A stretch of 64,000 nucleotides of DNA from Batillaria attramentaria (taxonomy: Eukaryota > Mollusca > Gastropoda > Batillariidae). The DNA lies in NCBI GenBank assembly GCA_018292915.2, contig JACVVK020000001.1:4427501-4491500 (forward strand), given 5' to 3'. Positions 20,597 through 31,501 of this stretch are shown piece after piece. The position numbers were made by a program, and so were the translations under genes. A model generated the notes under the pieces. That model was given only the letters and a program-made list of their open reading frames with translations, had not been told where the DNA came from and ran no database searches. Position 1 is the stretch's first letter. Every line of letters starts with the position of its first letter.

Positions 20597-20765
20597 GGAT
20601 AGTCATGCCGGTAAAGCGTTGGACTTAAAGTGCTCCGATCAAAACCAGGCTTGGATCTAAATACGTATTTATGCTGGCTTCTTCGTTCTTCCACTTTGCC
20701 CCTTGATAAATATCACCCGTATCACTATGTGATGGAAAAGGATAATAACGCCCAAACAACTAACC
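20597..20765 (+). mobile_element. SINE-1 copy 6, degenerate
   Basis: CGGGATAGTCATGCCGGTAA and GCGTTGGACTTAAAGTGCTC mark the head, TTTGCCCC and ATATCACCCG the body, and GATGGAAAAGGATAATAACG the tail. Every block carries substitutions, so it is an old copy. Confidence 0.65.
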
Positions 20766-20904
20766 AACACCTCTCTCTCTTTCTCTCTCTCTCTCAGTAC
20801 CAGATCTTTCTTGGCTTACAGCCAATATTAGCAACGCATGCCACGCATGTTTTGATTTGCTTATCGCGTGTAATTTTTCTCTCTTTCATTGTTTTTAGAT
20901 AGTT

Positions 20905-21040
20905 TGTAGTTTGGTTTTTTTTTTTTCGTATCCTTGAATGCAGAACAGCAGGACAGCCTGTAAGATAGGCAGCAAGGCCTAAATGCTCTATCTTGAATAA
21001 CGTCATCATCATCATCTCTCTCTCTCTCTCTCTCTCTCTT
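20905..21040 (+). mobile_element. LINE-like 3' end, family T copy 1, ending in (ATC)n(CT)n
   Basis: GGACAGCCTGTAAGATAGGC, AGCAAGGCCTAAATGCTCTATC and TTGAATAA, then (ATC)n and (CT)n. A second copy with the same order is at 26272-26394. The AATAA-like motif followed by a short tandem tail is typical of some LINE 3' ends. Confidence 0.5.
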
Positions 21041-21457
21041 AAGTTTTCTTGGTCTTGCCTTTGCGTTCTGTCAGCAAGAATACGACAAGATGGAAATGCT
21101 CGATACATTTCTTGCCCGCATTCCAAACACATGTGTTTATTAGTGTCTTAGAGTTAGATTGTCCCCCTTGTCCCGGATGCCCACGCCCACGCCCCCCCTC
21201 CCCCTCCCTCTCCTGTGAAATCCATGTTTTGAGAAGTTTAGGAGGTTAGGCCACGTTATTCTATTTTCATCCGTTATTGACTACGCTGCTTCTGACAGCA
21301 TCGATCAAACGCAGCAAATGCCAATGGATTTTCCGTCTTCGACTCACGTGTTGACCGTTGTCGGTATTGTACGAGCATCATTCTTTTGCCAGCACCAGCG
21401 TCATGGAGTCAGAATTCACACTGACGACAACAGCCAAGGGAAGAAAATGTCCCACTG

Positions 21458-21459
<2 letters not shown>

Positions 21460-21525
<66 letters not shown>
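21460..21525. repeat. (AC)n microsatellite
   Basis: About 33 AC units directly beside the minisatellite. Confidence 0.97.
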
Positions 21526-21526
<1 letters not shown>

Positions 21527-21528
<2 letters not shown>

Positions 21529-21898
21529 CTTGGGTCCACAAACGTAGAGCACAGTGACCTTGGATTCACAAACGTACACACACAGTGACCTTGAATCCAC
21601 AACCGTAGACACACAGCTATATTTGATCCACAAACGTCGACGCAGTGACCCTGGATCCACAAACGTTGACACACGCAGTAACCTTAGATCCACAAACGTA
21701 GACAAACAGTGACCTTGGATCCACAAAATGACGTAGATCCACAAATGTACACAAACAGTGACCTTGGACCCACAAACATAAACGCACACAGTGACCTTGG
21801 ATCCACAAACATAAACACACTCACAGGGACCTTGACAGTGACAAAGTGACCTTGGACCCACAAACGTAGACACACAGTGACCTTGGATCCACAAATGT
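21527..21898. repeat. Minisatellite, about 13 units of 20-33 bp
   Basis: The consensus is CCTTGGATCCACAAACGTAG followed by ACACACAGTGA. Units differ by single changes and by length of the ACACA part; some are truncated. Each unit has its own short AC stretch, so it may have grown from the neighbouring (AC)n edge. The overlapping minus-strand repeat frames (GHCVxxFVDPRSL-like) are artefacts of the unit length. Confidence 0.92.
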
Positions 21899-22329
21899 CA
21901 ATGTTTGTCTTGGATAAGAACGAGGATCGATCTGCGTAGCCGTAACCTTTAGCACCGAAGAGGTTAAGCACTCGTTCTATCGTGAAGAGGGCAGAAGGTG
22001 GAAAATCGTTTTCCCGTGATTCACAATTAAAATCGGATGTCGCTCTAGAGCGGAGCTCCGATAGCTCTTAGTATCCAGTTCCTGTTCATTTACACACGAT
22101 CCCTGAGGGGGGGGGGGGGGCGCTGTTTGGGGATGGGAGGGGCAGGCAGACGGGTGTGGGGGGGGGGGCAGGGGGGGGCAGGTGTTGTCTCTCATCTGGT
22201 CCAGTCACTCTCACAAAACGATCGATTGTATCAGTCTTCCGACGTCAGCCTATTGATAAATGTAGGACGTCGGTACACGTGCTGACCGGAGACAAAAGTG
22301 TAGAGCAAGGACGGTGAAACATTGGGGGG

Positions 22330-22430
22330 GGGGGGGGTGTCACTGGCTCCCCCTATGTTTGTTTGTTTGTTTGTTGTTGTTTTTCTTAGGCGGGTGGGCA
22401 GAGTATTTTTTTTTTTTTGGTCAACACTTA
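22330..22430. other. G run and T-rich tract
   Basis: Short homopolymer tracts and (TTTG)n between the minisatellite region and the Y dimer. No other feature is seen. Confidence 0.5.
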
Positions 22431-22653
22431 AATGCTGTGGACAAGAGAGAGAACAAGGAGGAACGGCCCCGTCCTACAAAGTTGTTTCTCCAAACTTCAT
22501 TTTATTTTGTGTGTTTTGTTGTTATTGTTGCCGGTTCTCCCCTCTCCAAGTTCTACCAATGACACTAGATCCTCTACGACCTCGACCGATTAGCCACGTG
22601 ACTGGGGGTGGGGCCGGGTGGGGGAAGAAGGGGGAGAGAGAGAGAGAGGCAGA

Positions 22654-22820
22654 GAGAATGTTTAGGAGTTTAACGTCCTTTTCCCCCACATAAGGGTGAT
22701 ATCAAAGACGGGGCAACGAGAAAAAGGCCAGCACAAATATTTGGCCCCAGCGGCCGGGATTCGAACTCTCGGCCCAAGCATTGAAAGTCCAACGCTCTAC
22801 CATTCGGCCACCCTGGCTCC

Positions 22821-22822
<2 letters not shown>
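22654..22822 (-). mobile_element. SINE-1 copy 7, passenger in Y copy 1
   Basis: Full length. It has GTTAAACTCCTAAACA in the tail instead of the usual CCCAAACA, a variant shared with the SINE in Y copy 2. It is followed by (GA)n to 22866. Same place and same variant in both Y copies mean one insertion, then duplication. Confidence 0.88.

Positions 22823-22866
<44 letters not shown>
22823..22866. repeat. (GA)n microsatellite in Y
   Basis: About 22 GA units. The counterpart in Y copy 2 is shorter (24399-24424). Confidence 0.96.
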
Positions 22867-22868
<2 letters not shown>

Positions 22869-24014
22869 GTCAGTTCCGTGAACTAAACATTTGACGTCAG
22901 CCTCAGGCAGGTCGTCATACAGAGAGAGAGAGAGCTCTTGCACTGAGATGGTCTGAGGATGCTTGTTCATGTCTTGTGATTTCCCTGTTGGCTTTGTGAC
23001 TTCTCCGACTGAATTATTTTTCACATGAAATCTGGAAGATCTAGAGGGCTGATGAAATGTCGGAAGCAGTGACGATACTTGCAGATTTTGTCTGTGAACC
23101 AAACATTTGACGTCAGTCTCACGCTGCTCGTCTGACAGATGATACTTCTACATATCTTGTGATTTCCTTGTTGCTTTTGTGACTTCCGTGAGTGAATTAA
23201 TTTTGACATAAAATCTGGAAGATCTAGAGAGCTGATGAAACGTGGACTTAAGTGCCTTGGATTGTACTTACGAAATTGCAAAATTGGAACTTTTTTGACC
23301 GGCGCTTCTCGCAGAAACGTGAACAATGTGTTTATCAAAAAGCTCTGCTATTCTTAATACTAAAGCTATAATAGTGCAGTAGTTCATGTCATATGTGCAG
23401 TTAGCACAAGTGACAAAAATACCGGAATGATGAGTAATTTGAAGCAGTCGTTTCATAGATATTTGGCCTTATATGCAAACCACCCCTACCTCGGAAATAT
23501 TTTTCTTACACAAAACCTGTCAGAGCTACAGAGCTGTGCTACGAAAACAGGCAGTATAATTGGATGATCTTCCCAATTTCAGAAAATGAAGCCATTTGAA
23601 CATTTTTTTTCGAAAAAATTCGTGACATGACCGATTTTTTCAAATCGGCGATAACTGTTCTCAAAATGCGGCAGGCTAAAAATCGTGAAAGGTAGCTCTG
23701 GAGAATATGACTGCCCATTTTACCTCAAGTAAAAAAGCCGTCCGGCGAGGTGGTTTAGGAGATAGTCATCATTACATCCGTCCACACATACACACACACA
23801 CACGTCTCACAACTCCCGCCAAAAAGAACGCAGCAGCATAGTGTGCACGTAAGGTGTCTATGGACGCAGATTTCGTTACGTCACTGTGTGCGTGAAAGTA
23901 AGTAGTGTGTGGAGAAACGTCACAGTCTTGTTTGTATCACTGAAACTTGCTGCTGCGCGTAGCAAAATCTGCCCCGTCTCATAAAGTTGTTTCTCTATAG
24001 AGAAACAACTTAAA

Positions 24015-25634
24015 AACAAGGAGGAACGGCCCCGTCCTACAAAGTTGTTTCTCCAAATTTTCATTTTATTTTGTCTGTTTTGTTGTTATTGTTGCCGGTT
24101 CTCCCCTCCTCCCATGTTCTACCAATGACACTAGATCCTCTACGACCTCGACCGATTAGTCACGTGACTGGGGGTGGGGCAGGGTGGGGGGAGAGCGAGA
24201 GAGACAGAGAGAGAGAGAGAGTGGGTGGGTGGGTGGTTTAGGAGTTTAACGTCCTTTTCCACCACGTAAGGGTGATATCAAAGACGGGGCAACGAGAGAA
24301 AGGCCAGCACAAATATTTGGCCCAAGCCGGGATTCGAACTCTCGACCCGAGCATTGAAAGATCCAAACGCTCTACCATTCGGCTTACCCTGGCTCCCCAG
24401 AGAGAGAGAGAGAGAGAGAGAGAGACGTCAGTTCCGTGAACTAAAACATTTGACGTCAACCTCAGGCAGGTCGTCATACACAGACGTGAGAGATGACGTC
24501 AGTTCCGCGAACTAAACATTTTCACGTCAGCCTCTAGCACTGCCATCGTCTGAGGAAGCTTGTTTATGTCTTGTGATTTCCCCTGTTGGCTTTGTGGCTT
24601 CCCCCGATTGAATTATTTTTTCACATGAAATATCTGGAAGATCTAGAGGGCTGGTGAAATGTCGGAGGCAGTGACGATACTTGCTTATTTTGTCTGGGAA
24701 CTAAACGTTTGACGTCAGCTTCACACTGGTGGTATGACAGATGATGCTTGTGCATGTCTTGTAATTTCCCTGTTGCTTTTGTGACTTCCCTGGCTGAATT
24801 AATTTTTACATAAAATCTGGAAGATCTAGAGGGCTGGTGAAACATGGACTAGAATACCTTGTATTGTACTTATGAAATCGAAAATTTGGAACTCTTTTGA
24901 CCGGTGCTTTTCGCAGAAACTTGAAAAAGTTATGTTTATCTAAAAGTTCAGTTATTCTAAATGCTAAAGCTATTATAGTGCAGTAGTTCCTGTCATATGT
25001 GCAGTTGTCACACTAGACAAAAACGCCGGGATGATAAGTAATTTGCAGTAGTCTTTTCATAGATATTTGATCTTATGTGCAAACAACCCCTACCTCGAAA
25101 ATATTTTTTTTACACAAAACCAGTCAGAGCTACAGAGCTGTAGCACGAATATAGGCAGTGTGATTGGGTGAACTTCCAAAGTCTAGAAAATGAAGGAATT
25201 TGAACAACTTTTTCGAAAAAATTCGTAACACGACCGATTTTTTAAAATCGGCGATAACTCTTCTGAAAATGCGGCAGGCTAAAAATCGTGAAAGGTAGGT
25301 CTGGAGAAGGTTATTTCCCATTTTATCTCAAAGTAAAAAGGCCTCCATCGAGGTGGTTTAGGAGATAGCCATCATTACATCCGTCCACACACACACACAC
25401 ACACACACACAACACACACACACACGTCTCACAACTCCCGCCAAAAAGAACGCAGCAGCATAGTGTGCACGTCAAGTGTCTATGACGCAGGTTTCGTTAC
25501 GTCACTATGTGCGTGAAAGTATTATTGTGTGGAGAAACGTCACAGTCTTGTTTTGTATCACTGAAACTTGCTGCTGCGCGTAGCAAAATCTGCCCCGTCT
25601 CATAAAGTTGTTTCTCTATAGAGAAACAACTTAA
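24015..25634 (+). mobile_element. Rolling-circle-like element Y, copy 2, head-to-tail with copy 1
   Basis: It begins AACAAGGAGGAACGGCCCCG only a few bases after the terminal hairpin of copy 1. It has the left motif AAAGTTGTTTCTCC at 24041-24054 and ends with the same perfect 28 bp palindrome at 25605-25632. It is collinear with copy 1 throughout, with scattered substitutions and a longer insertion near 24480-24540 that repeats the GACGTCAGTTCCG-GAACTAAAC phrase. Head-to-tail arrays joined at the ends are characteristic of rolling-circle elements. Confidence 0.75.
24221..24398 (-). mobile_element. SINE-1 copy 8, passenger in Y copy 2
   Basis: Same site, orientation and TTAGGAG variant as the SINE in Y copy 1. 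It is followed by (GA)n. Confidence 0.88.
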
Positions 25635-25803
25635 TGAACAAAAAGAAGAAGCTCACAGCATATCTAGGTCACTGCTGGCGTCATGTTGTACCGGAAGCCG
25701 TTCAAGCACGAACGGTAACCTTAGCCTGAGTTTGCGCGGCTGGGTTTCAAGGGGAGCGATAGTAGGAAAGGCACCTTCCTGGAACCTGACTCGCATCAAG
25801 TAC

Positions 25804-25887
<84 letters not shown>

Positions 25888-25888
25888 C
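25804..25888. repeat. (CA)n(CT)n microsatellite
   Basis: (CA)15 followed by about 27 CT units with one break. Confidence 0.96.
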
Positions 25889-25891
25889 ATG

Positions 25892-25975
25892 GTAGTGTAG
25901 CAACGGCAAGTTTGAAAATGGTCTTTGTATGCCTACAACTTCTTCCGTTGTAAAATAAATGATCGTTATCGTTAT
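25892..25975 (+). mobile_element. LINE-like 3' end fragment, family U relative
   Basis: GTAGTGTAGCAACGGCAAG, then CGTTGTAAAATAAATGATCG, matches the order found at 30912-30985 (AGCAACGGCAAG ... CGTTGATAAATAAAG). Diverged and short. Confidence 0.4.
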
Positions 25976-26238
25976 AAAGGATCGTTATCACTCTGGATAT
26001 CACGTGCAAATGGCAAGGTCATGCAGCACCGTTTTACAACTTACGTGTATAAGGCGCTGAAACGTAGAGACACACTTCTTAGTTCATTATGCCTGTTGTT
26101 TATTGCAGTACTGGTGGACGTGTGCGTATGCCACTGTGATTATAATTATGTGAATCTTGCCGTGCGCGTGTATGTTCCTACCCACTAACCTTTGCATGGG
26201 CCCAGTGGCCTACCAAATTTAATAATTCAGTTCAGTTC

Positions 26239-26241
<3 letters not shown>

Positions 26242-26271
<30 letters not shown>
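26242..26271. repeat. (CT)n microsatellite
   Basis: About 15 CT units, preceded by AATTCAGTTCAGTTCAATT, a motif seen at LINE ends. Confidence 0.93.
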
Positions 26272-26273
<2 letters not shown>

Positions 26274-26370
26274 GACAGCATGTAAGATAGGCAGCAATGC
26301 CTAAATGCTCTATCGTGAATAAAAAAACGTTTCATCATCATCATCATCATTATCATCATCATCATTATCA

Positions 26371-26460
<90 letters not shown>
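26272..26460 (+). mobile_element. LINE-like 3' end, family T copy 2, with (ATC)n(CT)n(AC)n
   Basis: GGACAGCATGTAAGATAGGC, AGCAATGCCTAAATGCTCTATC, GTGAATAAA, then (ATC)n from about 26332, (CT)n, and (AC)n at 26395-26460. Same order as 20943-21040. Confidence 0.55.
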
Positions 26461-26463
<3 letters not shown>

Positions 26464-26579
26464 TAACGACCGTCAGTCTGTCTCACTGATGTCAGCCTAC
26501 TGCAAAACCACAGGCGCAGTAAATCTTGAGCGGATGTGATGGTACACCAGCGACGCGACAACCGCTCAATCGCTGCGTA

Positions 26580-27449
26580 GGTGGCCCTGGTTAAGACCTC
26601 AGCAGCAGCAGCAGCAGCACTGGGAACATCACGCTGCGGAGGTGGATCTCCATGACAGCGGGTCAAACCCTCGCTCGGATTTCTCAGTCTCCAATTTCTC
26701 CTTTCCGCACCTTCCTGTTTCCTGTTGGGGGTCTATATATCCAAAGGGAGTGGGGAAACGTATATAATTATATATTGTGTTGCCAATTTTGTCGTCGTCT
26801 GACAACTCCTACATTCCTATCATGTTTCGAAACACACAGTACATACACCCCGTGGGTGGAAGGATCTTAATTCTCTCAATTCCTACACAGTAAATTTGGT
26901 GTTTGCGCCCCAGTTCCCTAAAAAAAATAATTCAAGGAACAGAGTTTGGCTTAGTGGGAATGTTGCTCTTTGATTATAAACGTGTTTGCTGCAATATGAG
27001 CCGTTACGGAAGTGTTAATCTTGCCTGATTTGTGCATACAGGGCCCAAACCGAAAGTGAAAAACACAGGGTACTTGTGCGCGGTACGAAATGTGTTAAAC
27101 TGCCTTCCTCTTGTTTAGTACAGTGACGTCCCTTTTTAACCACTCTTTGAGGTTATCTGTGCTTTGATGTGATTAAGAAGGGGGGAAAAACAAACAAACA
27201 AACAAAAAATCCCCCATCGTCTCTCCCTCTTTCTCTCTCCTTTTTTGTCGTCTAAACCTGTATTTGTGTTTTGTCTGAATACAGCATAATTATGACTGGA
27301 TCTCCCTAACTTTTCTCGGCTTAAGTACTTTTCATTATGTACTACTAGAAGTCTTTCTTGTAAAACTTACCAATATGTGTGTGTGTGTGGGCGGGGGATT
27401 GGGGTATTAGGGGGGAGGGGGAGGGTAGGTGGGGGGTGGAGGGGGGGGG
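26580..27449. other. Mostly unique sequence, no gene seen
   Basis: It contains a (CAG)6-like run at 26600-26617 and G-rich tracts at 27389-27449. No frame resembles a known family. Confidence 0.4.
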
Positions 27450-28063
27450 GCGTTTTCAAACTTATTTTGACTACAGTTAAAAGAATTCTTTGTTATGCTC
27501 TTAGTTTTCGTCTACATTGTAGCAAGTAGTGTTTGTATCAAGGACAGGTCAGAAACCCAAGCCCGTGAGCCCCATGACCTCATCCTTGTAAAATAACGTC
27601 AAGTCAAGTCAAGTCTGTGTATGCGCCAGGGCGTGTTAGAGCGAGTGTAACAGTGTGCAGGCAAGTATGCCTAAATGTTCTATATACAGCCTTAGTATAC
27701 GTGACAGCACGCCAAGAAAAGTAGATTTGCGGTTGGGGGGGGGGGGAGTTGGTGTGTGTGTTTGAGGCATGCTTGTAGGTGGGCGTTTTCAAACTTATTT
27801 TGAGTACAATTTAAAAAAAAAATCTTCGTTATGCTCTGTTTTCGTCTAAATTGTAGTAAGTAGTGTTTGTATCAAGGACAGGTCTGAAACCCAAACCCGT
27901 GAGCCCCATGACCTCATCCTTGTAAAAATAACGTCAAGTCAAGTCAAGACTGTCTGTGTATGCGCCAGGGCGTGTTAGAGCGGGTCTAACAGTATGCAGG
28001 CAAGTATGCCTAATTGTTCTATATACAGCCTGAGTGTACGTGACAGCACGCCAAGAAAAGTAG
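27450..28063. repeat. Local tandem duplication, two units of about 280 bp
   Basis: Unit 1 (27450-27724) and unit 2 (27783-28063) both run CGTTTTCAAACTTATTTTGA, GTATCAAGGACAGGTC, CCCATGACCTCATCCTTGTA, AATAACGTCAAGTCAAGTCA, TGCGCCAGGGCGTGTTAGAG and GACAGCACGCCAAGAAAAG. About 58 bp separate them. The GTCAA run after an AATAA-like motif resembles a retroposon tail. Confidence 0.85.
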
Positions 28064-28279
28064 TTCACGGCTCCTAAACGCCTAATTTCTTCAATATAAG
28101 AAGTCGACAAGACAGAAAAACGATCGCAGCGGTCGAAATGGAGCAGCACTTTATCGCAAACGAAGTTAAAGTTTCCAAAATGGCATTTCTTCCCCTCACT
28201 GTCAGCTTGCATTTCGTTACTTGAAGCACGTTTTTTGTCGTGATGAAACATCGATAAATATGGTCTGGCGTGCACGTAT

Positions 28280-28830
28280 AGCGCGTTTGGGGGCTGCAGT
28301 CGCCGACAATTTTTGGTGGAGCCACTTTCTTACAGAATAAGCTGTTCCTGGCCTTGTGGCCCAATAAGGTCCATGACAATTAGTGTTATCTGTCTTTCCG
28401 TTTCTGCTCGGTGTAAATTAAAGACGGCAAAACACTGCCGCTAATTTTTCGGAAACCTGACAAGACCTGTTCAAGAAACTTTATTATTTTTTTTTAAATG
28501 AAGCTAATTCTAAAAGAATGTTTTGACGTCATTCATTGACGAAATCTTTTTAGGCTTTCCTACTCTGTCATCAAGGTTTTACGTCACGTAATGGGGGTAG
28601 ATTACTTTTGACGTCATTTTGACCAGGCTCGGGGGGGGGGGGGGGGAGGTACTTTGCCTTTTTAGCATCTTTTCAGTTTGCAGTTTGCAATTTCACTCAA
28701 ATTTTCACGTGTACCGAACTTATTAAGATTTTCACATTAATGTCAGTGTCTGAATAATAAAAAAAGGTCGGTAGTTTTGAATTACTTATTTCACCGAATT
28801 ATAGGCGACTGCAACCCCAAACGCACACTA
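28280..28830. repeat. Short inverted repeat pair around 0.5 kb of AT-rich sequence
   Basis: GGGGGCTGCAGTCGCCGAC at 28291-28309 is the inverse of GGCGACTGCAACCCCAAACG at 28804-28823. The matched part is about 35 bp. It could mark the ends of an old TIR element, but the rest of the interior has no recognisable content. Confidence 0.35.
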
Positions 28831-30565
28831 AGAAAGTGCAAAGACCTCGTGGAAACGATGATGAGAGCTTGTGTCCGGGGGGAACTTTGCATGGCACGAG
28901 GTTTTCCCATAATAGGATTAGATCTGCGGAACGGGTTAGGCTGCTTTCTCCGACGCTTTCGGCCTGCGCAGAAAACCTGCAGACGTTACTGACTCGTGTG
29001 AATATTTATAAATGTATAACAAGATTTGCTGAGTCAGCGTGGGTGTCTAGCTTGTGTTTTGGAGCGCGCTCTTAACGGCCCAACATGGCAAATTCTTACT
29101 TCTAAGCTTACAAATTGTTCGGTACTGTCTTGGTGTTTAGCATTGTATCAGTTCGACACAACCTTGGTTACAGCTTCACTTAGGCTGTCGTTGAACAGGC
29201 AGAAGCCGAAACGCACAACCTCTGCCACAGACCTGTTTCACGGTTGACTATGACGACCTCAGGCCTTGAAATTCTCTTTCGCACACCCAGTGTCAGTGCA
29301 TAAACTTTAAATGGAATATTTCCAGCATGCAGACGCACACACAGTTGGTTGGTTGGTTGGTTGGTTGTTCGAGAGTTTATTGTCTTTTCCCATTCATACG
29401 GGAGATGTCAAAGCTGGGCGGGGCAACGAGGTGGGGGGGGGGGGGGAGACTGAGTGCACGAACACGCACAACAGTTTTTGCCGTGTAAGGACACATGGCA
29501 GCAACTCCATGACGTTGCTGGTTAAGGGAATACCGGGAAAAGGGTGATTTCAAGACGAACGACATTGACATAATGGCTTTCTTCCTCTCAAATGACGTCA
29601 GTGGACTTACTATGTTTTGCCACTACACGGCAGCACTGTTCCGAAAGAACTGTTGTCTTCTATGCCGCCTACAAAATGTTGGGTGAAGGGCCCCTTTAGA
29701 AAAATAGTTTTGACACAATCTCAGGCAGGCAAATTGAAGTACACGCGTGATTCAGTTTAGAACATCCTTCCGAAATTGCGTCTGGAAGATTGAGCGCTGT
29801 TGTCTACAACTTAATATCATTTCCGCCACTCTGCTTCGTGCCTGGGAATGTCTGCCGGAGATTTACTCTCCTCTCCAGCGATTCGGAAGCACAGGACTGA
29901 GGGAGTATCGTTTTTCGATTGAAATCACCCCCAGAACGGTCTCACTTTTACGCTGCGCGTGACCAGACCTGTCTGGCTGTATGCAGTCGGACATTACTTA
30001 TGATGCTTTGATTTCAGAATCATACAAGTATAGAAGTTTATTGGGAACGTGTATCGCGACCTACGGATCGGTCGGTCGGCAATTTGGATCGATCAACAAA
30101 CGGTGTGTGTCAAGTCCAAAACAATGAAGAATGTGACCTATTTCTTTGGTAGTGAACTGCGGTATATTGATCAGAGATACGAGGAATGTTTGACTCGAGT
30201 TTATGTACGTTTGGCACGTGCGGCTTATCCATGATCCCTGACCCAGATAAGGCCCGGCGAGTTTCACTGGCCGCACGATGCCTTACTACACTACAGGCTT
30301 CCTTAGCGCACGGGATACACGTGCGTGGCTGGAACTTGACCACCTGACCTCCCCAGAGACCGGTTCCTGTGACTTACAGTTAACTCATACAAGCACCTTC
30401 GTTTATGAAAAGGAGAACGTCGGCACCGGTTGACGCTGTATCTGCCTGTGAGGTAAGCTGTGGGTAAGCCTGGCAGGCCTTATATTAGTGATGCCGCATT
30501 TATCTCAAAAGAAAGAAAGAACAGTGAAACTGTTCTGGCTTAAAGTCCCGCACTCTGTTTGCCTG
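28831..30565. other. Long stretch with no supported feature
   Basis: Unique sequence. It has a (TTGG)n run near 29345-29366 and a G run near 29433-29446. Several frames of 60-80 codons occur on both strands; none resembles a family I know, and none has exon-like neighbours I can defend. Confidence 0.4.
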
Positions 30566-30630
30566 CTCTCTCTCTCTCTCTCTCTCTCTGCTTGCGCGGC
30601 TTTAAGCCCTCTCTCTCTCTCTCTCTGTCT
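30566..30630. repeat. (CT)n tracts
   Basis: Two (CT)n runs, 30566-30590 and 30608-30627, separated by CTTGCGCGGCTTTAAGC. Confidence 0.93.
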
Positions 30631-30734
30631 CACACCTGAAACTAAATATATCTACTTCTACGTTTAAGCGTGCACTCCAAACAGTACCTGATGGATCGCA
30701 CGTAACGTACGTTACGCGGCAACCTGTTATTTTG

Positions 30735-31005
30735 ATTTTCTATTTTGCATCACTTCAGTATTGTATCAGTGATCTGTGTTTACGAAGGTCGCACGTGTGT
30801 GTGAATGCGTTTTGACCTGATGGACGTTTTTCTCGATGGTTTTTGTTTCTTGTAGTTTAGTGCATAATACCTTTTATATCTTGCTCCCTTTTTTTCCTTA
30901 GTAGATAGTCTCTGTAGTATTAGCAACGGCAAGTTTGCAAACTGGCGAATTTCTGTCAAAACTTTTACCGTTGATAAATAAAGTTTCATCATCATCATCA
31001 TCATC
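30735..31005 (+). mobile_element. LINE-like 3' end, family U copy 2, ending in (ATC)n
   Basis: Shared with 16567-16822 up to TTGCTCC. It then continues to AGCAACGGCAAGTTTGC, ACTTTTACCGTTGATAAATA, AAGTTTC and (ATC)n. AATAAA just before the tandem tail fits a LINE 3' end. It lies directly upstream of a SINE target site. Confidence 0.55.
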
Positions 31006-31022
31006 TCTCTCTCTGTTGTTCA

Positions 31023-31200
31023 AGGGGAGCCGGCATAGCCGAATGGTAGAGCGTTGGACTTTCAATGTTCGGATCGTGGGTTCGAATGCCGGCGTGGGTC
31101 AAATATTTGTCAGTGCTGGCCTTTTTCTCGTTGCCCCGTCTTTGACATCACCCTTTACGTGGAGGAAAAGGACGTTAAACTCCCAAACACCCACCCACCC
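31023..31200 (+). mobile_element. SINE-1 copy 9, full length, 13-14 bp TSD
   Basis: A clean copy: GGGGAGCCGGCATAGCCG, TGGGTTCGAATGCCGGC, CTTTTTCTCGTTGCCCCGTC, GGAAAAGGACGTTAAACTCC, CAAACACCCACCCAC. The flanks TCTCTGTTGTTCA at 31010-31022 and 31201-31213 are identical (14 bp with the adjoining C). Confidence 0.94.
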
Positions 31201-31501
31201 TCTCTGTTGTTCAGAGAATCTCTCCTGAAGGTCCTCCCACCGGATGTTCATTCAGACCTCGGCTTTTCAGTCCCCTCTTTGCTTTTCTTAGACGACATTC
31301 AGTTAGAGACCTTCCCAGGGGGCATGCTTCACTGTACACGGAGACCTCGCGACTGAGTCTTTTGCCCTCGATTACTTAGACCTGATTAATATGTCTCATG
31401 GTTTTGTCTGTGTGATTCCCCAGGGTCCGCCGCCCTGCCCGACGAATTCAATGAGAACCAGTGGAGGAACACCGCCGTGCGCACGGGGGTTGTAGTTAGC
31501 T

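Larger units (their letters stand above)
22452..24012 (+). mobile_element. Rolling-circle-like element Y, copy 1 (Helentron/pearl type)
   Basis: The left end is ACAAGGAGGAACGGCC, with AAAGTTGTTTCTCC at 22478-22491. The right end is a perfect 28 bp palindrome at 23984-24011 whose half is AAGTTGTTTCTCTA, so the left motif is inverted at the right end. The interior has a nested SINE, two related units near 22868-23090 and 23095-23255 (both with TCTGGAAGATCTAGAG), AATCGGCGATAACT, and a short (AC)n near 23790 placed as in X1. It shares ACGCAG-TTTCGTTACGTCA-like sequence with X1 near its right end, so X and Y are relatives. No transposase is present. Confidence 0.72.

Noticed and set aside
21409..21894. 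Repeat protein with FVDPRSL-like units
   Set aside because: The units arise from the ~30 bp minisatellite; unit lengths vary out of frame and no start or signal fits.
21527..21898. CRISPR array
   Set aside because: The units are contiguous degenerate tandem repeats without unique spacers, in animal-type DNA.
22452..25634. Segmental duplication unrelated to mobile elements
   Set aside because: The unit ends coincide with the inverted motif and hairpin that also bound Y copy 3 and the related X elements, so an element dimer is the better explanation.
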